Assembly (NCBI GenBank): GCA_023230025.1
Contig: JALNYD010000041.1
Coordinates: forward strand, 1-13,950
Direction: 5' to 3'
Source of the DNA: Candidatus Cloacimonadota bacterium
GTDB taxonomy: Bacteria > Cloacimonadota > Cloacimonadia > Cloacimonadales > Cloacimonadaceae
Length of the DNA: 13,950 nucleotides
Shown here: in pieces, positions 1 to 7,381 of the stretch
Position numbering within the stretch: the stretch's first letter is position 1
Layout of the letters: every line of letters begins with the position of its first letter
Notes under the pieces: generated by a model
Told to the model about the DNA's origin: nothing
Databases searched by the model: none
What the model saw: only the letters and a program-made list of their open reading frames with translations
Translations under genes and position numbers: made by a program

Positions 1-197
1 TCAAACAACGTAAAGGCATCGGCTGTAGCTCCGGCAAAACCAATGATTACTTTACCATCATAGATCCTGCGGATTTTCACCGCTTTGGCTTTGACCACTG
101 TGTCTCCCAGGGTTACCTGTCCATCTCCTGAGATGGCGGTTCTGCCTTTGCGGTGAAAGCCCAGGATGGTGGTTCCGTGCATGCTTTGATCAGGCAT
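1..197 (-). CDS. hslV: ATP-dependent protease peptidase subunit HslV (5' part, truncated by window edge)
   Basis: Only the first 65 codons are inside the window; the gene runs off at base 1. The product is the proteasome-like peptidase of the cytoplasmic HslUV (ClpQY) complex, which degrades proteins unfolded by the HslU ATPase. The visible part begins MPDQSMHGTTILGFHRKG and continues with SGDGQVTLGDTVV, KIRRIYDGKVIIGFAGATADAFTLF, which is the characteristic HslV N-terminus. The Thr-Thr at residues 9-10 should supply the catalytic N-terminal threonine after removal of a short propeptide, as in Bacillus CodW. The ATG at 197 is preferred because AGAGGT lies about 5 nt upstream; an in-frame ATG at 182 would leave only a three-residue propeptide. 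The start overlaps the ftsH stop by 8 nt, so the two are probably translationally coupled. hslU would be expected further left, outside the window. Confidence 0.95.
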   Translation of the reverse strand, partial: MPDQSMHGTTILGFHRKGRTAISGDGQVTLGDTVVKAKAVKIRRIYDGKVIIGFAGATADAFTLF

Positions 198-2358
198 TTT
201 CTACCTCTTTCGATGGTTCAGGCTCAGCTTCTGGCTCTGGTTCTACAGGCTCTTCGGTGCTATGCTCAAAGCGCATTTCTTTGGCCCGGGCAAACTTCTG
301 CTCCACAATATCCCGTTCCTGTGTGTCAAGATTTGCCAGAATCAAACTGAAGATATCTTCTGTGCCCAAGGTTTCCTTTTCCTGAAGTTCTATGGCCAGA
401 ATATCCAGCATGGCACGATGTTGTTCCAGAATAGCCTTGGCTCGATCATGTGCTTCAGAAACTATCGCACGAATCTCCGTATCGACCATGCGTGTGGTTT
501 CATCGCTATAGCTATCCCTTGAAACCAGCTCCTTGCCAAGATATACTTCTCCCTGATCTTTGCCGATGGTCATGGGGCCGATCACCTCACTCATTCCCCA
601 GGCGCAGACCATCTTTTTGGCTATATCAGTAGTGCGCTCAAGGTCATTACCTGCACCGGTTGTTAGCTCGGAAAAGACCACTTCTTCAGCAGCCCTGCCT
701 CCCAGTAGAGTAACCAGGAATTGCTTCAAGTAGGATCGGGAGTAACCAGTCTTGTCGCTTTGTAGATAGTGGGTAGCGCCTCCGGTGAAGCCCCGGGGGA
801 TGATGCTAACTTTGTGTACTGGCTCCACCAACTCCTGAAAGATGCTGGTAAGCACATGGCCAATCTCATGATAAGCCGTTAGGCGTTTATCTTCTTCAGG
901 GATTACCCGGCTCTTCTTTTCCTTACCCAAGGTGAGTTTATCCTTGGCTTCTTCAAAATCTACCATCTCGATCTGGCTCTTATTTCGGCTTGCTGCAATC
1001 AATGCTGATTCGTTTACCAAATTGGCAAGATCCGCTCCGCTGAAGCCTGGGGTACCTCGAGCTATCAGTTCCAGATGAACGTCCTCAGAGAGCGGAACTT
1101 TGGCGGCATGGACTTTGAGAATCTCGGTGCGTCCCTTGATATCGGGAAGATCCACCGTGACCTGACGGTCAAATCTACCAGGACGCAACAGGGCAGGATC
1201 CAGGATATCTGGTCGATTTGTAGCGGCAATAATAATCACTGCATCGTTGGGTTCAAATCCGTCCATCTCGACCAATAGTTGATTCAGGGTTTGTTCACGC
1301 TCATCATGACCTCCGCCAAGACCAGTTCCCCTGTGTCTGCCAACCGCATCGATCTCATCGATAAAGGTTATGCAAGGGGAGCTTTTCTTGGCCTGATCAA
1401 AAAGATCGCGAACTCTGGCTGCGCCCACGCCTACGAACATCTCAACAAAGTCGGATCCTGAAATAGAGAAAAATGGGACTCCGGCCTCTCCTGATACAGC
1501 TTTTGCCAATAGTGTCTTACCTGTTCCGGGACGTCCCACCAGGAGTACTCCCCGGGGTATGCGTCCCCCCAGCCTTTGAAACCGGTTGGGATCTTTCAAA
1601 AACTCTACGATCTCCTGCAATTCTTCTTTCGCTTCATCCACTCCAGCTACATCCTTGAAAGTAACCTTGGATTTGCTGGCTTCGTGAAGCCGGGCTTTAC
1701 TTTTGCCAAAACTAAAGGCTTTGGAGTTTTGACTGGACATTCCCCGCATCAGAAACACGTAGAAGATGATCAGTACGATGAAGGGCAGGGCATATGATAA
1801 CAATCCCGTCCATCCCGGGGGTTTGGTAGTAGTTACTTTTACTCCCCGAACCAACAAACTATCCACCAGGCGAGGATCTTCAAAAGGCAGAGTTGTGACG
1901 TACTTTTTATTCGCAAGGTCAGTGTAGATGATGTCGCGTTCTGTGAACTGGACTGAGGCCAGGCTGCCATTATTCATCCGGGATACAAAGTTGCTATAGC
2001 TCTCTTTGCTGACGCTATCTTTGCTGCTGCTATATGTGTGCCAGAATATAATTGCCAGCATGATTAAAATGAACACCATCGGCATCGGGATCAGCGATTT
2101 CTTCTTGCCGGGTATAACCTTGCCAGTTTTAGGATCTTTGATTGGTTCCTGAGGCCCTTTTCGTTTGATCAACCAAATTCGGATCAAGCCAATCACAGAG
2201 ATCAAAATCACAGCATAAATAAACCATTGCAGCATTGAGCCAAAGCTCTGCATCAGTTCCGGCATCTGCTTGGGAACTGGGGGCAGAGTGTCGGCAGGGG
2301 CTTGTGCTGCCAAACCCATACTGATTGCAAGCAGGAACAGGGATAATACAAACTTCAT
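190..2358 (-). CDS. ftsH: ATP-dependent zinc metalloprotease FtsH with extended N-terminus
   Basis: Membrane-bound AAA+ protease that extracts and degrades membrane and short-lived cytoplasmic proteins; 722 residues from the ATG at 2358. That ATG forms an ATGA overlap with the hpt stop and has AAGGAAGAG 8 nt upstream; a GTG at 2367 is in frame but sits on top of that ribosome site. Seen in order: a signal-peptide-like stretch (about 1-20, ending LAAQA), a membrane segment near 43-63, a basic loop, membrane segments near 92-106 and 186-204 flanking a periplasmic domain, the AAA module with Walker A GRPGTGKT at 275-282, Walker B FIDEID at 332-337, the second region of homology with RPGRFDRQ, and the zinc site HEIGH at 497-501 with the third ligand in AGNDLE. 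The tail is rich in Glu and Pro. Typical FtsH proteins have two membrane segments, Walker A GPPGTGKT and HEAGH, so the N-terminus and both motifs are variants. Identity as FtsH is secure. Confidence 0.97.
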   Translation of the reverse strand: MKFVLSLFLLAISMGLAAQAPADTLPPVPKQMPELMQSFGSMLQWFIYAVILISVIGLIRIWLIKRKGPQEPIKDPKTGKVIPGKKKSLIPMPMVFILIMLAIIFWHTYSSSKDSVSKESYSNFVSRMNNGSLASVQFTERDIIYTDLANKKYVTTLPFEDPRLVDSLLVRGVKVTTTKPPGWTGLLSYALPFIVLIIFYVFLMRGMSSQNSKAFSFGKSKARLHEASKSKVTFKDVAGVDEAKEELQEIVEFLKDPNRFQRLGGRIPRGVLLVGRPGTGKTLLAKAVSGEAGVPFFSISGSDFVEMFVGVGAARVRDLFDQAKKSSPCITFIDEIDAVGRHRGTGLGGGHDEREQTLNQLLVEMDGFEPNDAVIIIAATNRPDILDPALLRPGRFDRQVTVDLPDIKGRTEILKVHAAKVPLSEDVHLELIARGTPGFSGADLANLVNESALIAASRNKSQIEMVDFEEAKDKLTLGKEKKSRVIPEEDKRLTAYHEIGHVLTSIFQELVEPVHKVSIIPRGFTGGATHYLQSDKTGYSRSYLKQFLVTLLGGRAAEEVVFSELTTGAGNDLERTTDIAKKMVCAWGMSEVIGPMTIGKDQGEVYLGKELVSRDSYSDETTRMVDTEIRAIVSEAHDRAKAILEQHRAMLDILAIELQEKETLGTEDIFSLILANLDTQERDIVEQKFARAKEMRFEHSTEEPVEPEPEAEPEPSKEVENA

Positions 2359-2900
2359 GTATAGCACTCTTCCTTCAAGATACCAATATATGGCAGATTG
2401 CGATAACGTTCTCCATAGTCCAGACCATAGCCTACCACAAACTCATTGCCCACCTCAAAACCTACATACTCAAATGAGGTTTCGATCTTATGTGCCTCTG
2501 GTTTATCCAATAGAACGCAGGTACGCAAACTGGCGGGCTTGTGCTTCCAGATATAATCCTTGATATACTGCAGAGATAGTCCGCTATCCACGATATCTTC
2601 AACGATGATCACATCTCGCCCGGTGAGTTCAACATCAATATCCTTGCGGATTTTGACCACTCCACTGCTTGAAGTGCCGGCTCCATAGCTGGATATCGCC
2701 AGAAAATCTATCTCTACGGGAATCGTGATCGCACGCACCAGATCACTTAAAAAGATGAATCCACCTTTCAAAACACCAATAATCACCGGAACTTTGTCTT
2801 CGTAATCTGTATTGATGCTTTGCCCGATCTCGCGGATCCGGTTCTGAATGCGCCGCTCATCAAACAGCACGGCTGATATATCACAGTTCATCAAATTCAT
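2355..2900 (-). CDS. hpt: Hypoxanthine phosphoribosyltransferase
   Basis: Cytoplasmic purine-salvage enzyme that joins hypoxanthine or guanine to PRPP to give IMP or GMP; 181 residues, the usual bacterial length. Type I phosphoribosyltransferase signatures are visible: GVLKGG at 42-47, SSYG at 70-73, the PRPP-binding loop VIIVEDIVDSG ending at 107, the LLDKPEAHKI segment near 130-139 and the purine-binding C-terminal stretch FVVGYGLDYGERYRNLPYIG. The ATG at 2900 is chosen because GAGAGGA lies about 5 nt upstream; an in-frame ATG at 2891 is less well placed. It overlaps the end of tilS by 20 nt and the start of ftsH by 4 nt. The tilS-hpt-ftsH order is a known conserved arrangement, for example in Bacillus subtilis, which supports the assignment and suggests co-transcription. 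Confidence 0.96.
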   Translation of the reverse strand: MNLMNCDISAVLFDERRIQNRIREIGQSINTDYEDKVPVIIGVLKGGFIFLSDLVRAITIPVEIDFLAISSYGAGTSSSGVVKIRKDIDVELTGRDVIIVEDIVDSGLSLQYIKDYIWKHKPASLRTCVLLDKPEAHKIETSFEYVGFEVGNEFVVGYGLDYGERYRNLPYIGILKEECYT

Positions 2901-4332
2901 AAAGTCCTCTCTTTACTCTGCTGGCAGCTCTTTTGGGCTTTGTAGCAAGGGGCTCAGCGGAAATCATTAGAAAACGAGAGCTATGTTCATCCACCCTGAT
3001 CCGGTTATCTATCCGGTATCCGCAAATCCAAATGAGCTTTTCCCCGTCTGCAAAAATGGGGATTAAATCCCTATCGTATTTGGGTACTTTTTCGTCAATA
3101 AAAAAGTCTTTGAGTTTCTTAAAATCCTTCATACCCAGCGGGATAAAGCGATCTCCATCCCGGCGCGAACGCACACTGATACTACCGGTCAACTTGTCCG
3201 CATCAATGACTGCATGATAGCGATCCAGGCTCTGATAATCATCCGGCAGAATCTTCAAATATTTGAAACTGAACCTATAATCCATATGGACTGCCCGGGA
3301 ACGCTCCGCCTCAAGCTGAAGTTCTTCTGAGGGGTTGCTTTGAACGTCCTGTTCATTGTTACTAAAGATAAGCTCCTGATACTGCTTTTTTACATATACT
3401 CCCCGCGGCAGGCTGATGTATTTGCTGCCTTCAGCCAACATTATTGCTTGTATCTCCTTAATGTGCGTGGATAGAAAATCCAGTTCTACATTTGTAATTG
3501 CCTGATAGGCATAGCGCAGGATATAATACTGCTCAATGCTGGCAGCCTTAAAGATATCCGGTAAACTAAGAATCACTCTGTCCCGAGCCTGTTCAAGACA
3601 AATCTTTCTGAACTTCCGGGTCACTTTGTCTCGGATATATACTTCGGCTTCCCCGATAATACGGGCTTCTTCCACCAGCTTATCTTTGAATTGAGGGTTA
3701 AACTCTTTTTGAATCATGGGGATAAGCTCATTGCGCAGACGGTTGCGGGTGAAGCGGTTTTCAAAGTTACTTTGGTCCTCACGCCACCTGATGTTCAATT
3801 TTTGCAGCATTTCCCTTAGCTCTTCTGGACTGAAGATCAATAGTGGATGACACACCTTGTCCTGAAAGGCTTTGATCCCTGCCAGGCCGGTCAAGCCTGC
3901 TCCCCGGATCAGATTCATCAGCATTGTTTCGGCTTGATCCCATTTATGGTGTGCCAATACGATCTTCTTGAAGCGATAGTTGTTCAGGACATTATGGAAA
4001 ATCTCAAAGCGAGCGCTGCGAGCCCGATTCTCCAGATCTGCCCCGGGATCAAGCTGCAACTTGCGTATAATCAATGGAACATTGAGCTTGATGCAAAGCT
4101 CTCTTACCGCTTTTTCGTCCGCATCACTGGCTTCTCCTCGTAATTGGTGATTGATGTGCACAGCCAAAAGCGAAAGATTGTAATTGTAGCGTAACCGCGT
4201 GATCAGATACAAAAGGGCAGTGGAATCACTTCCTCCGGATACCCCCAGGATTAGTTTGTCTCCGCTTACAATTAAGTTTTGCTTTTGGATATGCTCTTCG
4301 AGCCGGGCCAGAATTTCTGAGCTTGGGTTCAT
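2881..4332 (-). CDS. tilS: tRNA(Ile)-lysidine synthase TilS
   Basis: Cytoplasmic enzyme that uses ATP to attach lysine to C34 of the AUA-reading isoleucine tRNA; essential in most bacteria. 483 residues from the second of two adjacent ATGs at 4332, which has GGAG about 4 nt upstream. The N-terminal PP-loop ATPase domain carries SGGSDS at residues 32-37, followed by HINHQLRG and, further on, NRFTRNRLRNELIP, all typical of TilS. The C-terminal part contains FKKLKDFFIDEKVPKYDRD and WICGYRIDNRIRV, matching the TilS C-terminal domain. The reading frame stays open upstream to a TTG at 4389, but that TTG is the first base of a TTGACA promoter box, so the longer form is unlikely. First gene of the tilS-hpt-ftsH-hslV run. 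Confidence 0.96.
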   Translation of the reverse strand: MNPSSEILARLEEHIQKQNLIVSGDKLILGVSGGSDSTALLYLITRLRYNYNLSLLAVHINHQLRGEASDADEKAVRELCIKLNVPLIIRKLQLDPGADLENRARSARFEIFHNVLNNYRFKKIVLAHHKWDQAETMLMNLIRGAGLTGLAGIKAFQDKVCHPLLIFSPEELREMLQKLNIRWREDQSNFENRFTRNRLRNELIPMIQKEFNPQFKDKLVEEARIIGEAEVYIRDKVTRKFRKICLEQARDRVILSLPDIFKAASIEQYYILRYAYQAITNVELDFLSTHIKEIQAIMLAEGSKYISLPRGVYVKKQYQELIFSNNEQDVQSNPSEELQLEAERSRAVHMDYRFSFKYLKILPDDYQSLDRYHAVIDADKLTGSISVRSRRDGDRFIPLGMKDFKKLKDFFIDEKVPKYDRDLIPIFADGEKLIWICGYRIDNRIRVDEHSSRFLMISAEPLATKPKRAASRVKRGLYEFDEL

Positions 4333-4361
4333 CATACTCCGCCATTTTAACAGTTTAACCA

Positions 4362-4389
4362 AGTATGATAAACTGCATAGCGGTGTCAA
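4362..4389 (-). promoter_or_regulatory. Candidate sigma70-type promoter for the tilS operon
   Basis: On the minus strand a perfect TTGACA (4389-4384) is followed after 16 nt by CATACT (4367-4362), which matches four of six -10 positions. Transcription would begin near 4355 and give a leader of about 20 nt before the tilS ATG. It lies in the 99-base gap after the last lipoprotein gene, so the housekeeping operon could be transcribed independently of the lipoproteins. I saw no clear terminator for the lipoprotein gene in the same gap. Confidence 0.55.
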
Positions 4390-4431
4390 CTGGATTTTTT
4401 GCTATCTACAGATATAGATCTCGGTTTTCCT

Positions 4432-5178
4432 CTATCGGGGCAGGACAATCTGTTTGTTGATAAGCTGTTCAATCCTTTGTAGTCCAGAGCTCTGGGAGGG
4501 AATCCACATCCCATGCTGATAGGCAGAGATCAACCAGACCAAGCCACCATTGGTGTATCTAAAGTTGTTGGCTTGCAACGTGAATGTCACACTGTCCATC
4601 AACTCCAGATCACTCCAGGATGCTCTTTCCAGAGTGTACATTCTGTGATTGGGCATTAACTCTCTGTGGATTTTTATGACATCACTCAATGAAGTTTCAT
4701 TGAAAGTATAGTCGATCCACTGCATCCTGGGATTGTTCTTCAGAAACCAGTTCAAGGTATAATCTTCCTGGTGATCAAATGACCAGGTTCCAAGAATGTA
4801 TCTTGAAGGCATTGCCAGACTACCAGTAATGGTCTTGTTGTCAAACTCAAGGCTATAGCTGATCTCTTCATCATAAGCAGGCCACACAGAATGGAAACTG
4901 TACTGATAATAATCAGTAACTTCATTTTGGTTCGCAAAATCAACGCTGCAGGGCTGGCCATTTATTTCCAGGGAGATCAGGTTATGTTTGCTTATCAGGC
5001 TCAAATTGCCATACTCTGCATATTCACTTTCATAGCGCTCTACAATCAGATAAAAGTCTTCTTCGGGCTCATTGATCATATCAACGACTGATGGCAGACT
5101 CTTGCTTTGCCCATTTTCACAAGAGCTTAGCACCAGAATGCATAGCGCCAGCACGATTAGTAATCTTAATGTGCTCAT
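4432..5178 (-). CDS. Putative lipoprotein, tandem paralogue copy 3 (unknown family)
   Basis: 248 residues; function unknown. Residues 1-19 are a signal peptide ending in a lipobox (LSSC) with the lipidated cysteine at 20, so the product is exported and membrane-anchored. The start is supported by AAGGAG about 5 nt upstream of the ATG. It is clearly paralogous to the two lipoproteins to its right: all share EDFYL at 40-44, a middle block of the form YDEEISYSLEFDNKTITGS followed by P-S-x-Y, a FDxxxDYTLxW block, and a C-terminal Asn-x-x-Tyr-x-x-GGLVWLIS block ending in a short amphipathic tail. No enzyme motif is visible; the sequence is rich in aromatic and beta-prone residues, suggesting a beta-sandwich surface or periplasmic domain (inference). 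It is separated from copy 2 by 252 bases, unlike copies 1 and 2, which are 13 bases apart. Confidence 0.85.
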   Translation of the reverse strand: MSTLRLLIVLALCILVLSSCENGQSKSLPSVVDMINEPEEDFYLIVERYESEYAEYGNLSLISKHNLISLEINGQPCSVDFANQNEVTDYYQYSFHSVWPAYDEEISYSLEFDNKTITGSLAMPSRYILGTWSFDHQEDYTLNWFLKNNPRMQWIDYTFNETSLSDVIKIHRELMPNHRMYTLERASWSDLELMDSVTFTLQANNFRYTNGGLVWLISAYQHGMWIPSQSSGLQRIEQLINKQIVLPR

Positions 5179-5430
5179 GATACTCCTTGCATGTTGCAGT
5201 AAAGATCAATTGCTCCCCATCCTCTTCTCTTGCCTTCGCCTTATCTTTGGCTCTGGTATGCTTCAAGATCATCCCATGCAAGGGGCGATCATGGGCTAAT
5301 CCTTAGCCAAAGCTGAGCTGAACCAATGAGGAGGAAGCGTAAAAGCCTCTGCATCTTTAGGATTCGCCAGAAACTCCCTGCAAAGATATGGAGAGTAGTG
5401 AATATCAGTTCTGATCATGTCCTAATGGTG
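5179..5430. other. 252-base spacer between lipoprotein copies 2 and 3
   Basis: No convincing gene. It contains an 8-bp inverted repeat CTTTGGCT (5245-5252) / AGCCAAAG (5305-5312) that encloses a 6-bp one, CCCATG (5273-5278) / CATGGG (5290-5295). No T-run follows, so it is not a recognisable intrinsic terminator. No promoter for the copy-3 gene stands out. Confidence 0.4.
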
Positions 5431-6204
5431 TTAATCCGGTAAGGATATCCTGTTATTAATCAAATCCATGATGCGCTCTCTATGCCTCTGTTCGGATTTA
5501 TCCCAATTCCATACATAGTGTTCGCCTGATGATAAAAGCCAAACCACGCCACCTTGGATATGGGCATAGTTACCGGCAAGCATTTCCACACTCTCAAGCT
5601 CGGTGGTTCCCATGTGATCCCACAAGCTTTTGGAAAAAGTATAGCTCCGTTTGCCAGCGTTGATTTCCTTTTCGTAATAAAAACCGTCTCCGTTTGTGGT
5701 CTCCAGTTCCAGGCGAATGGATTGGATTTTGGGATTTGTGCCCAAACTCCAGGTGAAAGTATAATCCTGATTGGGATCAAATTCAGCAAGCTCACTGGAA
5801 TATTCGGCAGGGACTAACAGGGAATCGGCAATGGTCTGGTTCTCGAGTATTATCTGATAGCTCAAATACTCATCATAATCTCCGATTACGTCCTCTTCCA
5901 GGGCATAAGTATCAAAGTCGTAGAGGTAGGCTCCGGATGAGTCCAGATAGTTAAAATACCGAATGGGGATTTCGGTCTCATTCAGTTTCAAGGAAAGCAA
6001 TTTGGATTTGCTAACCACAGTCACATACATATCCAGGGGTGATCTGTCGAGATCCTTGCTGTATTCAACTATCAAGTAGAAATCTTCCTTGGGCTCAACA
6101 TATGTTTCGAGTATATTGGGTATGTGTTCCGCATCGCGCTTGTCACATGATACAATGCCAAACAGAGTAAGCAGCAGGCTCAAAAATAGTATGGTTCTTT
6201 TCAT
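5431..6204 (-). CDS. Putative lipoprotein, tandem paralogue copy 2 (unknown family)
   Basis: 257 residues from the ATG at 6204, which follows a strong AGGAGG ribosome site. The frame is open upstream to 6312, but that extension lies within the end of the neighbouring lipoprotein gene and has no signal peptide, so it is discarded. The signal peptide ends in the lipobox IVSC with cysteine 20, followed by Asp at the +2 position. The mature protein aligns collinearly with its two neighbours: EDFYLIVE at 40-47, SKSKLLSLKLN, DYDEYLSYQIILENQTIADS, FDPNQDYTFTW, and a C-terminal GGVVWLLS block. Function unknown. It begins 13 bases after copy 1 ends, so the two are very probably one transcript. I see no catalytic motif. 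Confidence 0.87.
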   Translation of the reverse strand: MKRTILFLSLLLTLFGIVSCDKRDAEHIPNILETYVEPKEDFYLIVEYSKDLDRSPLDMYVTVVSKSKLLSLKLNETEIPIRYFNYLDSSGAYLYDFDTYALEEDVIGDYDEYLSYQIILENQTIADSLLVPAEYSSELAEFDPNQDYTFTWSLGTNPKIQSIRLELETTNGDGFYYEKEINAGKRSYTFSKSLWDHMGTTELESVEMLAGNYAHIQGGVVWLLSSGEHYVWNWDKSEQRHRERIMDLINNRISLPD

Positions 6205-6217
6205 GATTCCTCCTAAC

Positions 6218-6979
6218 TTATTTGAGGGGTTGGATTTGTCCGGATAACAGCAGGTCAGCAAATCTTGGTCGGTTGGCTTGCTTCCCTTTCCAATCTCCAA
6301 ACTCGTCTTCAAAAGTAGATGAAATCAAGACCAAGCCTCCATCCTTGTATTCATAGTTGTAGGAAACAAGGGAAACATCACCCCCGGTCACCTCTTCAAA
6401 CTGGTTCCAGGTTGCTTCGCTTAAGGTTAAACTTCGATGTGCAGGCTTGAGTTTCGGGCTAAAATGGATATAGTTATTGTCAGCAGTGCGAAAAGAAACG
6501 GAAGCATGCTGCTCTTGGGGGTTATGGTTCAACACCCAGGATAGACTCAAATCCTGCTCGCTGTCAAAGGGGGGAAGATCGCAGAAATACTCAGATGGCA
6601 CCCTGAGGCTTCCAGTAACCGTTTTATCCATAAAGAAAAGGCTATAGTCCAAATCCTGATCATAGTCTCCAATCGTACCTCCCCAATCAAAGCTGTAGCT
6701 ATTGTATTTAAGACTGGCATTGTAAGAAACATAATCGGGCATGAGCGTTACCTGACCCAGGGAAAGGGAGTGGAGCTCGCTTTTGCTCATAACATTCAAA
6801 TACACCCCCATGCTATCCCACGATAAGTCCTTATAAAACTCAATCATAAGATAGAAATCTTCGGTGGGATGAAAATACGGATCGTATATCGAGAAAATGC
6901 CTTCATCATTGTCATTATCACAAGAGGTGATGCAAATAAGGCATAAGGCCACAGCCAATAATACAAGAACTCTTCTCAT
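6218..6979 (-). CDS. Putative lipoprotein, tandem paralogue copy 1 (unknown family)
   Basis: 253 residues from the ATG at 6979, placed by an AAGGAGG ribosome site about 5 nt upstream; an in-frame ATG six codons earlier lacks one. The signal peptide ends in the lipobox ITSC with cysteine 20, then Asp-Asn-Asp-Asn-Asp. It shares with the other two copies EDFYLMIE (40-47), SKSELHSLSLG, DYDQDLDYSLFFMDKTVTGS, FDSEQDLSLSW and a C-terminal Tyr-x-Tyr-x-x-GGLV block, though its C-terminus is the most diverged of the three. First gene of the minus-strand lipoprotein group and nearest to the divergent intergenic region, where a candidate promoter lies about 70 bases upstream. Function unknown. Confidence 0.87.
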   Translation of the reverse strand: MRRVLVLLAVALCLICITSCDNDNDEGIFSIYDPYFHPTEDFYLMIEFYKDLSWDSMGVYLNVMSKSELHSLSLGQVTLMPDYVSYNASLKYNSYSFDWGGTIGDYDQDLDYSLFFMDKTVTGSLRVPSEYFCDLPPFDSEQDLSLSWVLNHNPQEQHASVSFRTADNNYIHFSPKLKPAHRSLTLSEATWNQFEEVTGGDVSLVSYNYEYKDGGLVLISSTFEDEFGDWKGKQANRPRFADLLLSGQIQPLK

Positions 6980-7046
6980 GATTCCTCCTTGAATCACTTT
7001 ATCACAGTTGAGCTTGATCCATGATACTGGGGTTGCTGGGAAAGAC

Positions 7047-7076
7047 TTTATACTCTACGGAGCTAAGAAGAACCAA
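7047..7076 (-). promoter_or_regulatory. Candidate promoter for the lipoprotein group
   Basis: On the minus strand TTGGTT (7076-7071) and TATAAA (7052-7047) are separated by 18 nt; the -10 box matches five of six positions, the -35 three. Transcription would start near 7040, leaving about a 60-nt leader before copy 1. A perfect TTGACA on the same strand at 7092-7087 has only a poor -10 (TTCTTA) at the right distance, so I rank it second. Confidence 0.4.
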
Positions 7077-7299
7077 GCGCAAATATTGTCAAGAACTTTG
7101 AGGAAATCTTTGCCATCGGAACTTGAGAAGCAGTATGGTTTGGAGTTTAGCTGATAGAAAAATGCCAGTCATGAATAGGTCAGACATGCCCTGATATCAC
7201 CAATTTGAAGTAAAGAGTCAAGGTTTGTGATCAAGAGAGGGAACATCGGGAGTTTTATCTGTCTCTGAACAAACGAGGAAATGCTGGCTCAGAAAGTAC
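7077..7299. other. Central part of the divergent intergenic region; nothing recognised
   Basis: The interval between the minus-strand lipoprotein genes and the plus-strand operon (6980-7381 overall) has no plausible gene on either strand, no tRNA-like or riboswitch-like structure that I can recognise, and no repeat beyond weak short inverted matches. Candidate promoters lie at its two edges. It could hold operators for either side, but no clear operator palindrome is visible. Confidence 0.4.
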
Positions 7300-7327
7300 T
7301 TGACAAAACTTCGGAACTATTTAGTGT
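7300..7327 (+). promoter_or_regulatory. Candidate promoter for the plus-strand operon
   Basis: A perfect TTGACA at 7300-7305 is followed after 16 nt by TAGTGT (7322-7327), which keeps the important T, A and final T of the -10 box. Transcription would begin near 7334, about 48 nt before the TTG start of the first gene. This placement argues against the upstream GTG at 7340 as the translation start. Confidence 0.4.
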
Positions 7328-7381
7328 CGATAGCGTCAGGTGGAATATCTATATTTTCCTACAGGACAAGGGAGAAAGACA

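Noticed and set aside
5289..5354. 21-codon minus-strand reading frame beginning with a basic, hydrophobic stretch, resembling a leader peptide
   Set aside because: No ribosome site, ends in the spacer without a regulatory context; chance is a sufficient explanation.
6205..6312. N-terminal extension of lipoprotein copy 2
   Set aside because: It reads through the end of lipoprotein copy 1 in another frame and would bury the signal peptide; the ATG at 6204 has an ideal ribosome site.
7195..7232. Weak inverted repeat (ATCAC...GTGAT with a mismatch extension) in the divergent intergenic region
   Set aside because: Short, with a long loop and a mismatch; not distinguishable from chance.
7340..7381. 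GTG start and 14-residue extension of the prenyl synthetase homologue
   Set aside because: No ribosome site precedes it and the candidate promoter would place the transcript start only a few bases upstream; TTG at 7382 has AGGGAG.
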